From the NCBI GenBank assembly GCA_022605955.1, contig JAKCOZ010000041.1, positions 3,708,501 through 3,772,500 on the forward strand: a DNA stretch of 64,000 bases, read 5' to 3'. Origin of the DNA: Rallus limicola (lineage: Eukaryota > Chordata > Aves > Gruiformes > Rallidae). Within the stretch, counting starts at the first letter, position 1; every line of letters starts with the position of its first letter. Made by a program: the position numbers and the translations under genes. Below the pieces are notes generated by a model. The model had not been told where the DNA came from. It was given only the letters and a program-made list of their open reading frames with translations, and made no database searches. Shown piece by piece: positions 12,181 to 24,840 of the stretch.

Positions 12181-12574
12181 GCAGCTGAGCACCACACACT
12201 CGCTCCCACAGGAGAGATGGGCAGAGCCTCCATGGGTTGGGATAAGGACAGTTCACCAACAAATATCACCATGAATGTAGAACAAAAACATCCAGTTACG
12301 CTCTCAACCAGTGCTAACACAGAGTACCTTACTGACCCAATGATTACAGAGTGCTGCCTGACAGCAAGGACTGACTTACCTGATGATCCAGCTGCACTCA
12401 GACTGTCCTGGGAACTCAGACTGTCCTGGAGGCAATAGGCTCAGGTCCTTCCCCAAACAGCTGCTTTTATGGGGAAGTGATGTCAGGTGGTGTGGAAAAC
12501 AGCCCAGGGTAATTCAACTCACCTGTGCTGGCTGCTTGGGGAGGTGAACTTTGGCCTGGCCACAACCAGAGCAC
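12181..12574 (-). mobile_element. Endogenous-retrovirus LTR, minus orientation (same family as the 35.1 kb LTR)
   Basis: This shares long blocks with 35093-35429 in the same orientation, including 27 identical bases starting 'ggcagagcctccatgggttg' (12220 here, 35161 there). Both also have 'agcccagg' and 'tcacctg' blocks. On the minus strand it would begin near 12574 ('gtgctctggttgtggcc') and end near 12181. This fits an avian LTR family that starts 'tgtgtcctggttctggcc' and ends shortly after 'gagtgtgtggtgctcag'. The terminal 'tg...ca' bases are not well preserved. No gag, pol or env sequence is attached, so it is a solo or truncated LTR. The plus-strand frame of 158 codons (11962-12438) is not a gene. 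Confidence 0.75.
12471..12483 (-). promoter_or_regulatory. TATA-like box inside the minus-strand LTR
   Basis: Read on the minus strand this is 'tccccataaaagcag', a TATA-like element in the U3 part of the LTR. The related copy at 35.1 kb has lost it (it reads 'atccccatcacatgg'). Activity is not implied. Confidence 0.4.
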
Positions 12575-15453
12575 CTGCTGAGGCAAGATGAGGGGCTCCA
12601 CCCAAGGAAGGTTTAAAGCAGTCCTGCTCCGGGGGGCTGAGATAACAGGGCAAGTGAGTGAGACAGATTCTATAACAATAGAAAGAGATGTTTATGGCTT
12701 TTCCTTCACTAAAGTGGTTCTAGAGGTTACAGCATCCCACTCTAGTCACAGTACTTGGAAATGCCTAGGAGCTGCCCTGTGCAGGCACTTCATGGTGAAG
12801 GACTCCAGACAGGTGTTGTGGGATGGACTCCTTCCCTGCTGAAAGAGCAAGGCCTGGTTAGTTGGGAGACCTTGTTTTTACAGCAAATTCCAGGTGCCTA
12901 GTAACTCAGGGAAAGAAATACAGTAGTCTATATCACAGGGCACTATAGTAACCTCTGTCTGCAGTGAGACCCATAGACAGGGCAAGAAGCTTGTCTTTTT
13001 TCTTTTTTAATAAAACAACCAGAAGTCCCCTTTTATACTACAGATCCAAGTCTGTGATGCCAGAAAGTATGGAGGTGACTTCAAGTCATTAATTATTTTT
13101 TTATTTATCTCCTGCAGGCGTAGTGCAGACCAGATTTAAACACCTACATTTTCTTTAGAGGATTTTCTAGTGGGAAGAGACCAAATACTGAAAGAAAGTA
13201 GCTGACATTAAAAAACTAAGTAAACACAAAAGCTCCCAAACATCCTTAGGAACGGATCTGAAAGAAAAATATTGAGGCTTTATATAGAGTTGTGCCCAGT
13301 ACAGCATGCTCAGTTCATGCTGGCATCATCTCTGCTGCTGAATTATAAACCTGTCAGAAACCAAGGCTGTAATTACAGCTGGGTGACACCTGAACTTTCC
13401 ATGGACAAACATTTCACAGGACATAATTCCTGCAGGAGGTTTCATGGCACATGGTAAGCTTTGAACTTCTTCCATCAGCTTGGAATTTTGTGATCTTCTT
13501 TTGCCAAGACTTAAAAGAATAATTATCAGTAAGTGTTGATAAAAATTAATTACTTTCAATTGGTAAGATAGCTCACTGTATTCTTGGCACTGAAGTGGCC
13601 AGCAATGTTATCTGCAATGTTTTGTTACAGTGAGTGATAGCTACTGGTTTAGAGGAGAGGGCATTTCATATCTTCTTTTGCTTTCAATCACATATTTTCA
13701 TTAGTGATGACAACCTCAAAACCACCTGGAGATGGCTCAGATGAGCAGTCATAAGCTTGGATGGTTATCTGGAGCCTATCTGAACAACTTTTATCAGCAA
13801 AATTGTGATGGGAATTTCACTAGAACTGTTTTTTTTTCTGGTTCTTCCTTTTCCTGACTCGGTAGCACAAGAGCTTGTCTGCTGCTGCATTTGAGACCTT
13901 GCCTGCTGTCTTGCTCCACCACAGAATGTGAACCAGATCAGATTATTTAATGTTTTCTCAAAGTGTCTCACTGGATGCAAAATTAGCACTGTGACAAGAT
14001 AACAATAAAACTCTCTAGGCAAAAATTTAAAAAAATAAATTGAAAACCACAGACTATATTAAATGGATTCTGTCTTTCCCTCCCCACTCTCTTTGTCCCC
14101 ATTCATACCACAAAATTAACAAAAGGCAAATTCAGATCAAGTGCTGGAAGCAGCTGCTAAGATTTAGCACAACTGGTTTGAAAAACAGGAAGGTGAAAGC
14201 CTGGTTATTTGGGTCAGTTAAAATTGGACAAAGCAAATCACTGGAAAAGAGAATATTGAGGTCAATTTTGAACTGGCTGGAGGGCAAATAAGATGACCTA
14301 ATACAACCATCCATTTGCAGTGTGTTGAATTCCTCTGCACAGTAGCCAGCTTTTATGAGCATGGGTGTGGACAACTGAAAAATCAGCTGCCTACTTAGCA
14401 CTGGTTTTCATTCCGGTGGCTCTGCCCACCAAAAGCTTCTCTATTGTCTTGCAGGTGCTGCAAGCACCCTAGGTTTGTCAGAGAGGAAGGGGCTGGAGGA
14501 CTGCAGCTCCCTGGCAGCAGGCACCTGCCACTGCACCTCTGTTGGTAGAACCCAAGTGGCTGCTATGACCCAATTACTCCCAGTTGTGAAGTCAACACAA
14601 ACCTGATTGTGCCTCTGACAGATAATGGCAATAAAATTATTTTCTTAAATACTTTTAACAGGTTTGGGTCACCTAGTATATTTAGAAATTAAACACCTTG
14701 TAGTACTTCCCATCTCTTTTCTTCTTTTTTTTCTTAGTGTTGTTGTGGGTTGTGTTTTTTTGAGGAAACACATCAATTAACAGATATTGCCAACGGCAGA
14801 ATTTTTGCTCAACAGCTGTTCTTTCACTATAAAGAAAGAAGCAGAATACATTACAGAAAGAAAAAGCATCCCTCACTATATGCTGCAGTTAGATAACAGA
14901 GACCAAAAAGAACTTCCAAGAGTGATCAGCCCCTGATACTCATTTTCTAAAAGTTCTTTCCCCTTTACATTGATTTTTCTACTCTGAAATATGAAATGTA
15001 GTTCAAAATATCCCATGTGGCATGTCAACTTCATTTACCCACTGCATTTCTAATGTTTTCTCCATACTCTTCTATCCCATCACAGCAATAGCTGTGTGCC
15101 ACAGCATGCTATCATGTTTTATGCAGAATTTCACAGTGAATTCAATGGTGACTAATGCCTAAAAAGAGCTGCCAGAACGGTGCCCTACCTTTTATTATAA
15201 AAGCATATACCCAGGGTTTTAGATCTAGTCCTTAAAGAGGAACACTTCTCTAATTTCTCATTCATTTACAAGAGGAGGAGGAGGTCCACAACAAAACCTC
15301 ACTCCCAACTACCCATCAGATGTTCACATCCAGATCTGAATTTAGATCTAGGATTTATAAAAGCTCCTTACTCTGGAACTGTTCAGTACCAATATGCTGC
15401 ATTCAGTACACATATATCCACGTATTAGATATATGATATCTAGATATCCATCT
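12575..15453. other. Unique DNA, nothing identified
   Basis: This is mixed AT-rich sequence with T-rich runs near 12996-13010, 13822-13840 and 14715-14765. There is no recognisable exon, RNA gene or repeat. Confidence 0.55.
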
Positions 15454-15568
15454 TTGTCGCTTCAAAGAATATCAACTACTGTTGTGATATTCCTTAATTT
15501 TTGTCTCTTAGACTAGCAAAGACCCCCTAACAAAAAAAATAGTGTTTATTTTGACTTTTATTTTACAT
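15454..15568 (+). repeat. Copy 1 of an about 115-bp direct repeat, unidentified
   Basis: This aligns with 16233-16348 along its whole length at roughly 80% identity by eye. Shared blocks in order are 'caaagaatatc' (here) or 'gaagaatatc' (copy 2), 'ccttaatttttg', 'agcaaaga', 'cccctaacaaaaaaa' and 'cttttattttacat'. Flanks on both sides do not match. I do not recognise the family, and no open frame is shared. It could be a locally duplicated segment or two copies of an old short interspersed repeat. Confidence 0.85.
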
Positions 15569-16232
15569 ATATTAGATACATGTGGACCCTCATAAGAATT
15601 TGTACATACAGTGGAGCAGTTGTTTGCCTGTCAGTCCTCAGAAGCTCTTGAAGTAAAGTTCACAACATGAAACAATATCAGTCTTTCCAGTATCTTGGAT
15701 GACAAATTTTACTTTACTGTGAAAAGTTGTATTATTCCCCTATGTACAAACAGAAGCTGACAATCTGTTGCTCATCACTTAGCTGCTAGTTATATCTACA
15801 TTCAACTAAAAACTGAGCAATCATCATTAAACTCCATTGACACTACCCATCCAATATCAGACATTGCAAACAGCACGATCCCAGTTTCTAAAAGTATTAA
15901 ATCGATTAAGAGAAAATTTTCACAATTTGTTAATCACATCCACCATGATTGACAGCAGAGTTTTGCAGTGGAATAAATATTCAAGAGTTGGGAACTGGCT
16001 GTTGCAAACACTGTACTTCAGAAAAGTGTTTTTTATACAGGGATGAAGGTGGCAATATCTTTTCTTCATTGACTGTGGAGGGAGTACAAACAATTAGTTC
16101 TGTTGGGCATGAATCATCCTTAATACTTCCAAACAGGAATATGCCAAATTATATACAATGTTGATTCTGTTTCCTAGTGCAGGAAGATAGAGTTTTAATT
16201 ATACAAGCGTTTTTCATTCTTACTGCACAAAA
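15569..16232. other. Spacer between the two 115-bp repeats
   Basis: This is AT-rich unique sequence with no identified feature. The short overlapping frames near 15837-16164 look like chance. Confidence 0.55.
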
Positions 16233-16348
16233 TTGTTGCTTTGAAGAATATCGTCTACTGCTGTGATAGTCCTTAATTTTTGCCTCTTGTATTAGCAAAG
16301 AGCCCCTAACAAAAAAATAAAGGGATGATTTTGGCTTTTATTTTACAT
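16233..16348 (+). repeat. Copy 2 of an about 115-bp direct repeat, unidentified
   Basis: This is the partner of 15454-15568, in the same orientation and about 780 bp downstream. Differences are scattered substitutions and one- to three-base indels, which implies an old duplication. It ends at 'ttttacat', after which the two flanks diverge ('atattagata' versus 'gcagctggtg'). Confidence 0.85.
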
Positions 16349-19300
16349 GCAGCTGGTGAAAGATTAGGGCTGGGTGAATTTAAACAGTTGCAACAGGTTC
16401 CTAGCAGTCAATCTCTCCTCAGTGTTATATCAACATTGACTATATATACCTTTCTATATTGAATTCTACGCTAAGGTTCAGGTGTGGTTTCTGCCTCGTG
16501 TTTTTTCTCTCTTGCCCTTTGTTTTCACAAAACAGAAACAAAGTCAATACTACATTATTTTCTCCACTTCTGTTTTGAATGCAGGGAGGGGGGAAACAAA
16601 ACTTATGGGTTACTCATACATTTTTATTTCTCTCAGATGTAAGAAGCAGTTGCTCTCTGCATGGTAAATAACAGCTCTCAAAATAGTTCACTTTGGCAGG
16701 TAAATTACATTATATGAATTACATCTTTGGGTGATGGACCTGAAAGGACAGGAAAGGGATGGCCTTCTGGACACCAGAGAGGGAAAACTGTGACCATTAG
16801 AAGTAACTGTTTGTAGTAAAAAAGAAAGGAGGCACTGTTTATATTCACAAAAAGTCTAGGCAGATTACAGGGTAGAGATCTGCTGCTGACATCTGAAGAG
16901 GTGAGAAAAGGAAGACATCAAGAAGGGGCAATTGTGAAAAAATGGGTTACAGTATTATTATTGGAAGGAGAAAGAATCTTCTCAAAAGCATAGAAGATTG
17001 GAAAACACAGAGCTGAACAAGAATATAGGCAGCATCAAGATGGGATCCACTTTATTTTGGGCTGTACTCTGCTGCTTGTATTCAACAAAGAGCAAATTAT
17101 TTATTTTTTTACATGCAGTTGGATCAGAAACAAGGAATTACTATCACACATTCACTCATTCTTAATCTGCTTTTTAGACTGGTTTAAAATTACCTTCTAA
17201 TGTTAAAAGCCACATGGCACATATTACTGGCATTCATACATAGAGATGAAAACACACGTAGACGACATACATCATGCCTTGTTAGCTTTACTGCATTTGT
17301 TGCCGTCTCCCCATAAGAAATCAATGCCTGAACTCCCACAGTTTCATGGGAGCAAGATCAGATCTGCTATCTGTCACATCAGTAATTGCTACATGCATTA
17401 AAAATTATCAATCTAATTTGAAGGAGTGGTTTGTGGTCTGAAGCTTTATTGGGTTAAAAGCAACACTTCCAGCTAGAAACAGGGTTTATCTCTTGCTAAA
17501 TCCACTGCTTCCCATTACTGCTAAAATGAGATCTCTCTCTCCTGTCTGCAATATATCATCTACAAATTCCCTGATCCAATGATATACTCTTAGAATTGAA
17601 AGTTTAGACTGATGTTTTGCTTGAGATAATACAAAGCTTTCTATTCCCATCAGTAGAAATTCATGCCCTGTCAACACAAAATTGACTGTTAATGTACTCA
17701 AATGATTTAGTTGGGAGAAAAGACAACTAATGCAATTATCCCTGAATGGCTTAGATATTAATGTCTCTAGAGCACACTAAGTGCCCAAAAAGCCAATTGT
17801 AGCATCTTAGAAATAAACCTTTAATCCTCTGCACCCCTCTATAACAAAGAAAATCCACCTGGGACCTTACAAAGAGGGAAGAAGCCAAATTCTTATTCAG
17901 ATTACTAGAGACGAGCTCAGTTTATATAACCATTATTTCCTTCTTGCTACTGAAACTCAGCAATGCATTCAGAGGTAACAAAATGCACTGATCTTTTCTA
18001 AGACATTTTATAGTTTTATGATCATGCCACTCACCAATCTAGTTTATTAATATCTAATATTCCAAACCCAATGTATTAATCTGTCTTGAGTGTTTTTACA
18101 TCGCTACATTAAAAACAGGATCTTGGGATCAGATCAGAAGGTGGAGTGAAAATGGAGACAAATTAAGTTCCTTATTTATGTTGCTGTAACATACCCATAG
18201 CCACACATTCTACATGCAGGTATGCACATATACGTGCTTCCACTTGCACTTACGTGGCATTAGCAACTATGCAGATACTTCAGATACAGACTTCCAGAGC
18301 AACCACTCTCCTTCTGAATTTGCAGTAGGTAAAATAAGGTGGAAGCAGGCTATGTGCAGGTGGGTTGATTGAATTGGCTGCTCAGACTCACAGCCAGTTC
18401 CCACACCGTCTACTTAACGCTGCTTCCAACAGGCCCTGCTGTCCCACAATGCTGTACCGTCTGTGCTTGCTTAGAGTGCAGCTTTTCCTTCTCCTCTTTC
18501 ACATGTCTAGACCGTATCCTAAAGCCTATATTTCCTGGCCTTCCTCCCAGGGCGGCTGCTTATTATTGTGGTAGCACACAAGGACACGATAAAGGTATGT
18601 CGTCCTCATACCCAAAATACAGTTCCTGTAATGAATGGTCTCCTTCAGGCAAATACCTACTCCTAACTGGGATACTTTAGGTTTACTGGTTTAAGTTGCA
18701 TTTTATTAAACTATCAACTTCCAAAAAACCTCCAATCAAATCCTACAAAAAATGAAACAGGTGAAATTGAAAAGCAGTAATAATAGAGCTGATCACCATG
18801 AAGATTAGAAAAAGGCAGTGCTAACGTTGGAGTGTGCAGAGTGCACCCTCCTAATTTTGCATGCTCAGTTTTTGGTGCTGTAAGTGAGGGGAAGGACTTC
18901 AAGGATATGATCAGCTCTTGAATTACTGGAGCTGAAGAGGTAAGGATTTAACCTGCTTTACACAGTCTGTACCATAAGCTGCTGTGAGAGCTGACTACGG
19001 TGTTTTTATCACCCCAGCAACACGGGCCTAACGTCTCACTACCTGACATGCCAGGAAGGTTGCTGTAGCTTTTTTCCCCAAAGGAAACACACATACATTC
19101 ACCCAGACTTTATACCTCTGTCTTTAAGAATTTTGGATACATTACCTGAATTTCAAACAAATCTGATAGAGAGCCAAATGTTTCACGGAGGCAGAAATCT
19201 GAGTAGAGAATGGAGGCCCATCAGGGAGAAGAGCTGTGGAGTATGTCCACCGGCCATTAGACTCCAGAAAAATCTGCATACACAGCTTTAGGCAGAGCTC

Positions 19301-22300
19301 ACCCCAAACACACCTGAAGCCATAGGAAACAAGTTTCAGTGCAGAGTGTCGTAGAAGCTGTGGACCACCAGAAAAAAAAGTGGTCCCTCAAAGCTCAAGT
19401 CTGGCCTCTGGATTTCCCCAACTACTTGATTTAGGAAAAGGATAGATCCATTAGATCCAAAAGGATGGAAGTTTTCCTGTGTCGTTTTTCTTGTATTCAA
19501 TGACTGAAAAATTGCTCTAGTTAACCATAGATAGTAAGAAAATTGCACCTCTGAATTAATCTTGGGTTCTTCTCTCCCTTATATTTTCTTGCTTTTCTGG
19601 TACCAACAATATTACTGTAATAATTAAATGCCATTTAAGAACTCCTAACTATAGCAGAAGAAACTTTACAATTTTATAGAATGTACACTGAGGAAATGCA
19701 GACTTCCCAAGAAGGCTACAATATTGAAACAAATGAAGGCTATCCCACACATGCAGAAAACCACTGTTATAACTGTACAATGTTTCCCATTTCTGTGTAA
19801 GTTTAGATATTAAATTCAGGCAAGCAGAATTCTTAGTCAAGTGAATGCTTGTGAAGAGGTTTCATTACAAAAGAATGAAATAGAAGGAAAAAGCCATATG
19901 CTTAGAAGACACTTGAATATTAAAAAAAAAGAGTAAATTTGTCCATGGATTAAACTTCACTGGGTTTGGGGAGTGGTAACTTGCAAGAGAGCACTTAATG
20001 ACCAAACTCTGCTTCTGCAAAATCAATAGTGGACACTCATTACAGTCAGTGAAAAAGGACTGGGATTAATCCTGAATATTTCTGGTTTTCCTTGCATATT
20101 GCTTATTACTTGGCTGATTAAAAATAAAAATGCTACTGTATCATCAATGGTTCTACAAAATTACTGAGAATTTTGGCTGCAGTATAAAACCAAAACAAAA
20201 TGGGTTTGTTTGAGACAGTTGACTTAGTCCTGAAAAATAAGTGTTAGGTCCTTCAGTTCATGTGAAGGGGCAGAGAAAGCAGTGTGTTACAAACTTACCA
20301 TCTAGAAAGGGATAATAAAGTTCATGTTCTCCTGTTTTTTCTCTCTGTTGTCTATCTAGACTGTAAGCTTCCAAGATGAGGCTTTGTTTCTTTCTGATGG
20401 TAGAATGAACCAGGTAAAGATTATACTGTTGAAATGCATATCCTTTAAATTCTTTAAGTTGAAGATGCATTTAAAAAGTATAGCTGTACTAAATCAAATT
20501 TCATAGGTTTCTAAAATTGTGCTGGACACCTTGTGAGGACAGTTTTATCTAGGAGATAAGTCATTTCTACCTTAGTCTTGAGTAAAATCTAGATGCGCCA
20601 GGTTTATAATCTCTACAGGATCCCATGTGTTATTTATAGCCTCTGGAGAAGATCAAGTAGCATTAAAAAGTTAAAACAATTTTCACAAACTCAATTTCCA
20701 CACTGTCAAATCTCATAACCTACCCAAACCCTCTTCAAATCCTTTCTGTCTACATATTTCTTGTTAGAGGAGCTAAAATTTATTGACAGTCCAATGACTT
20801 TGATTTGGGCAAAGGCAGTAGGAGGTTAAAAGGAAGAATCATGTTCCAAAACACAAAAAGACACTAACCCTAGTTTTAATCATGCAGTTGAGTTGCTACC
20901 TGACAGAATCACCAAATGGACAGAAAGTGAAATGCAAAGACAGAATATAATGCAGTAAAGGAAGTCACAGTTCTGAAATACACCTTTAGTATAAATGTAA
21001 AGGAAAGCAGAGAAAGATAAGCAAGGTAAAGCCAAAACCTCACTGTACCTCACAGCAGGATATCCTGACATGGCAGGATATAAAAAAATACAAGTAATAT
21101 TCATTGTGTTCACTGCCTTAACATAATCCATGCTATGGTTAACTTTATTTTACTTAGATAGCTACTAAAAGAATGCATTAAAGTCTGATGGCATTTCCAT
21201 GTAACCTTATGCACGCTTGACTTGAACAATATAGTAGTTAAGTTACTCTTCTGTAATGCTTCTGCAATGCTATTTGTGGTATTTTGGGCCAAAAGATCAT
21301 TCAGCTGAACCCACAAAATCAGTCTGAGGCTTTTGCTACATTAAGAAGGGCTGCAGCTATCCCTACTTGAGGAGGCCAGTGTTTGCTTTGTTTCTGAGTT
21401 CCATTAAAAGTCAGGTCTGTGAGGAATGATACTGAAAGCAGATTTTAAATCTAATTGAGCATAAAAAGTTTGCCAATTTTCAAGACTGAGCTGAATCATA
21501 TGAAATTCAACACCCACTAAATATTATTTCTCTCGCTGCAGGAGAGAGTGTTTTAATGATTTTTACTTCTTAGAGTGAGCCAGCAGATAACCAGAAAAGG
21601 TTGGTATAATTGCTACTTCAAATTTAACAGATTTTAAATTTTTTTCAAGTATTAAAGGGTCTTTCACATTGTCAACTAGAGTATACAAGGCACAGGGAAG
21701 TTGAAAAAAAAAATAAGATCTCCTATGTGTATTTGAGTCGTGCTACTTTGCTCCTGGTTCAAGGATGCTGCAGGGAGAGAAAAGTGCTTTAAAGTAATTA
21801 GTGTGTCTGGAAAGCAAAACAAAGTGAAGAAAAGGAAATATTTTTGCAGCCCAGAATACTTTCTCCCATGAATTATGGGAAAAAAAAACCTCACAAGAGA
21901 AGCCTTTGAAAATCAGTGGACTTCAATTCCACACAAGTACTTCATCTCAGAGACTGTGGAGCTTCTGACTTGGCAGGTGCCTGCCAACATCTTGCCATTT
22001 ACCTGGCACGCCATAGGATGCAACTGCTGCTGCATGTGTCAGCTCTGGGAGATGCACCGTCCTTGTCAGCTTCACAGAGGCCACTTACTAAAGAATAATC
22101 TGGACAATAGCAGATTCATCACAGCTGTCTAATGACTGGCAGAAGTTAGTAAGAATTGGCAAGTTTCTGCCCATGGGTATTAAGGCTTTAAAAATGCCTA
22201 GTTCCACAGCACCCAGCTTTGTGGCTTGCTGAGGATGGCCCTAGGCATCACAGGTTGCACTATGTCCTTGTCAATAATCCGAGTCTTTTCGGGGAGCCTA

Positions 22301-24180
22301 GAGCTAAACAGAGAGGATGAATTCCCTTGGAACAGGACTTGAAGTCCACAAGGAAATTGTGCTAGTCATACCATTTGTATGAGGGTTTCAATTAACTGGG
22401 AGGTCTAAGATGCAAGATGTTCAGATTTTTGAGTCACTTCTGCTTGTAACTTAATGCATCAGCTTGGTAATATTAATATTTAAAAAGCAATATGCTTATC
22501 ATTCTGAGCAGAGTGAAAATGGGCAGTATTCTGAATTTCTGATGCCTATTGAACATGGGAAATATATTAGAACTACTCTTTCGCTTATGGCTTAAGCACT
22601 GTATACTCTTCTCAGCACTCAGTATTTCACTTAGCAAAGGACAGCACTTTATAAGTATTAAATGCACTGCCTTAGGGATGTGGTAACACATTGACTTGAC
22701 AAGTCTTTTAAAAAATGCTATAGTCAAATGGCAAGGCAGGATACACAGGATTTATCTGATAAGCTGAAAAGTCCCTAATGACCCCAAACACTTCAGGCAA
22801 CACTAAGTATAAAAGTCATTTTGATGAACCTGCAAATCACATATAAATCAGGGGAGAACTTTTGTGTCCAAATATTTTTTAAAGGCATATATTTCCACTG
22901 TGTCTTCTTTTTTTGACCCTCTACAATTCCCTTGACGTGGAAATATATGAAATCATTGTGTTAACTGATCTGAATTAAATGTTTATTTCACTTTTGCTCC
23001 CAACCTCCGTTTTTATGGCTTCAATGGGAAAATGGCAGCCTTCACTCATTTTCTTTTCCCATGCCTTACAACATGACATGTTTTTGTGGAGCAACTTAAA
23101 TTTACAAAAGGGTAGACAGAAATAATACTTCCCCACATGACCACTTCAATGTTATGCTTGCACTGAGGATAATTTTAGCTATATGCTACTCACAGAAGTG
23201 ACAGGAGTGAGCGACATGCTCTGTTCAGGGTGCTGGTGCCTGCCAGTCTGCTATTCCAACAATATTCTGTAATTAATGTTGAGTGAGCAATAAAGACAGA
23301 CCCAAGAGAAAGGCAAATCTGCTTGTTTTCTTTTCATTATGGATGACTATGCAAGAGGAAACCAGGAATATTCTAACAGCGCAGCGAAGATCTGGAAACT
23401 GTACATCTGTTTTGATCATTTGGATCCCAGCATTCATAAAGATGAGCAGTTTATTATGCTCAGTGCCATTTGTCAATACATCTTTCCCTATTTGTCCCTG
23501 CTGAGATTATGGCTGCTGCAAAGTTAACAGCTGGCACTAGCACTGACAGCCCAGGGCCAATTTATGGAACTCAGCTGGTAAAATACTGACCGCTTCTGAC
23601 ACAAAAGGATGTCACTCTCCAAGCCGCCCAACTCACTGCCCTTCTGCTCCCTTCTTTCCCCCTTTTGGTAAGAGCTACCCCAGTGTGTGCAGTTTGCCAG
23701 AGCTCTGAACTCCAGCAAACCAGCAACGCTCCCACCCCTCACACGAACTTAGAGACTTTTTGCCCCTCACCCCCCTAGTTTTCCTTCTGGCAGATGGTCT
23801 GCTGCATCTCAGCTGAGTTTTCTGTCCTGAGTACCCCATGCCAGCACTGAAACTACTCACTTAAAATGCATGCATAAGTACAGAAGTCAGTTTGCTTGTT
23901 ACAAGGTGCTGGGAATAAACTTTTTTTTAAAAAAAAAAATTCTCATACACACAACACTGAAGAATTGTATATTAGGTTCCTGAGTTTTCCTGCTAAAGAG
24001 ACCTGTTGTATAATTCCAAAAGGAAAATTATGCTTAAGTATATTATTTTTTTCCTTAGCCCTGCAAGCTTAAAAATATTGTCAGGCTTCCTCATTTGTTG
24101 CTCCCCAGCACCGTCATGGGTGGGATCTTACTGAGCACAACTGGTGAAGAGGTCCCCCTCCCTGTATCTAGCTAAACTGA
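16349..24180. other. 7.8 kb without identified genes or repeats
   Basis: No CR1 or LTR is recognised. The stretches at 18380-18600 and 23520-23860 are less AT-rich and keep more CpGs, but they show no protein I know and no clear splice-framed exon. A weak third relative of the 115-bp repeat may lie at about 17068-17118. The 62-codon frame starting at 23339 looks tidy but is unrecognised and short, so it is not called as a gene. Confidence 0.5.
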
Positions 24181-24840
24181 CATAGAATCATAGAATGCCA
24201 GACTGGTCTGGGTTGGAAGGGATCCCAAGGAGCACAGAGCTCCAACGCCCCTGCCACAGGCAGGGACACCAACCTCCAGGCCTGGAGCTACACAAGGTTG
24301 CCCAGGGCCCCAGCCAACCTGGCCTTGAACACCCCCAGGGATGGGGCACCCACCCCCTCTCTGGACAGCCTGTTCCAGCCCCTCACCACTCTCTCTGGAA
24401 AGGACTTCCCCCTAATATCTAATTTAAACTTTCCTTCCTTTAGCTTTAATCCATCCCCATTGTCCTGCCAGTCTCTGCCCTTGAACAAGCTGATTCCCTC
24501 CTGTGTCTCTGCTCCCTTCAGGGACTGGCAGGCTGCAATGAGGTCCCCCCACAGCCTTCTCTTCTCCAGGCTGACCCAGCCCAGCTCCCTCAGCCTCTCT
24601 CCAGAGGGGAGCTGCTCCAGCCCTCTGAGCATCTCCATGGCTCCTCTGACCCCTCTCCAACAGTCAGTCATCTTTCTTGTCCTGGGGCCCCAGCTCTGGA
24701 CACAGGACTCCAGCTGGGGCCTCCCGAGGGCAGAGCAGAGAGGGACAATCCCCTCCCTGTCCCTGCTGGCCACCCCTCTGCTGATGGAGCCCAGGATACC
24801 TAGGGACATCTCATTCCCTAGTTTGACTGACTGTGGGGCA
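24181..24840 (-). mobile_element. CR1 LINE, longest single-piece copy in the window (660 bp)
   Basis: Read on the minus strand it starts (5'-truncated) near 24840 inside ORF2 and ends with an intact 3' terminus at 24181 ('gcattctatgattctatg'). The minus frame from about 24840 to 24288 stays open for roughly 180 codons and matches the C-terminal part of the CR1 ORF2 protein, downstream of the reverse-transcriptase core. It stops at the expected ORF2 end, followed by a short 3' UTR. Identity with the 37231-37626 copy is about 95% by eye over 390 bp. The open frame and high identity suggest a fairly recent insertion. It lacks the endonuclease, the reverse-transcriptase catalytic core and a promoter, so it is not autonomous. 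Confidence 0.95.

Noticed and set aside
11467..12438. Open frames of 155 and 158 codons on opposite strands
   Set aside because: They fall inside the fold-back LTR and the neighbouring LTR, which are non-coding. Neither resembles a retroviral or host protein.
23339..23527. 62-codon frame with a tidy start, possible small exon
   Set aside because: It is short and unrecognised, and a second frame overlaps it in another phase. It could be revisited with RNA-seq.
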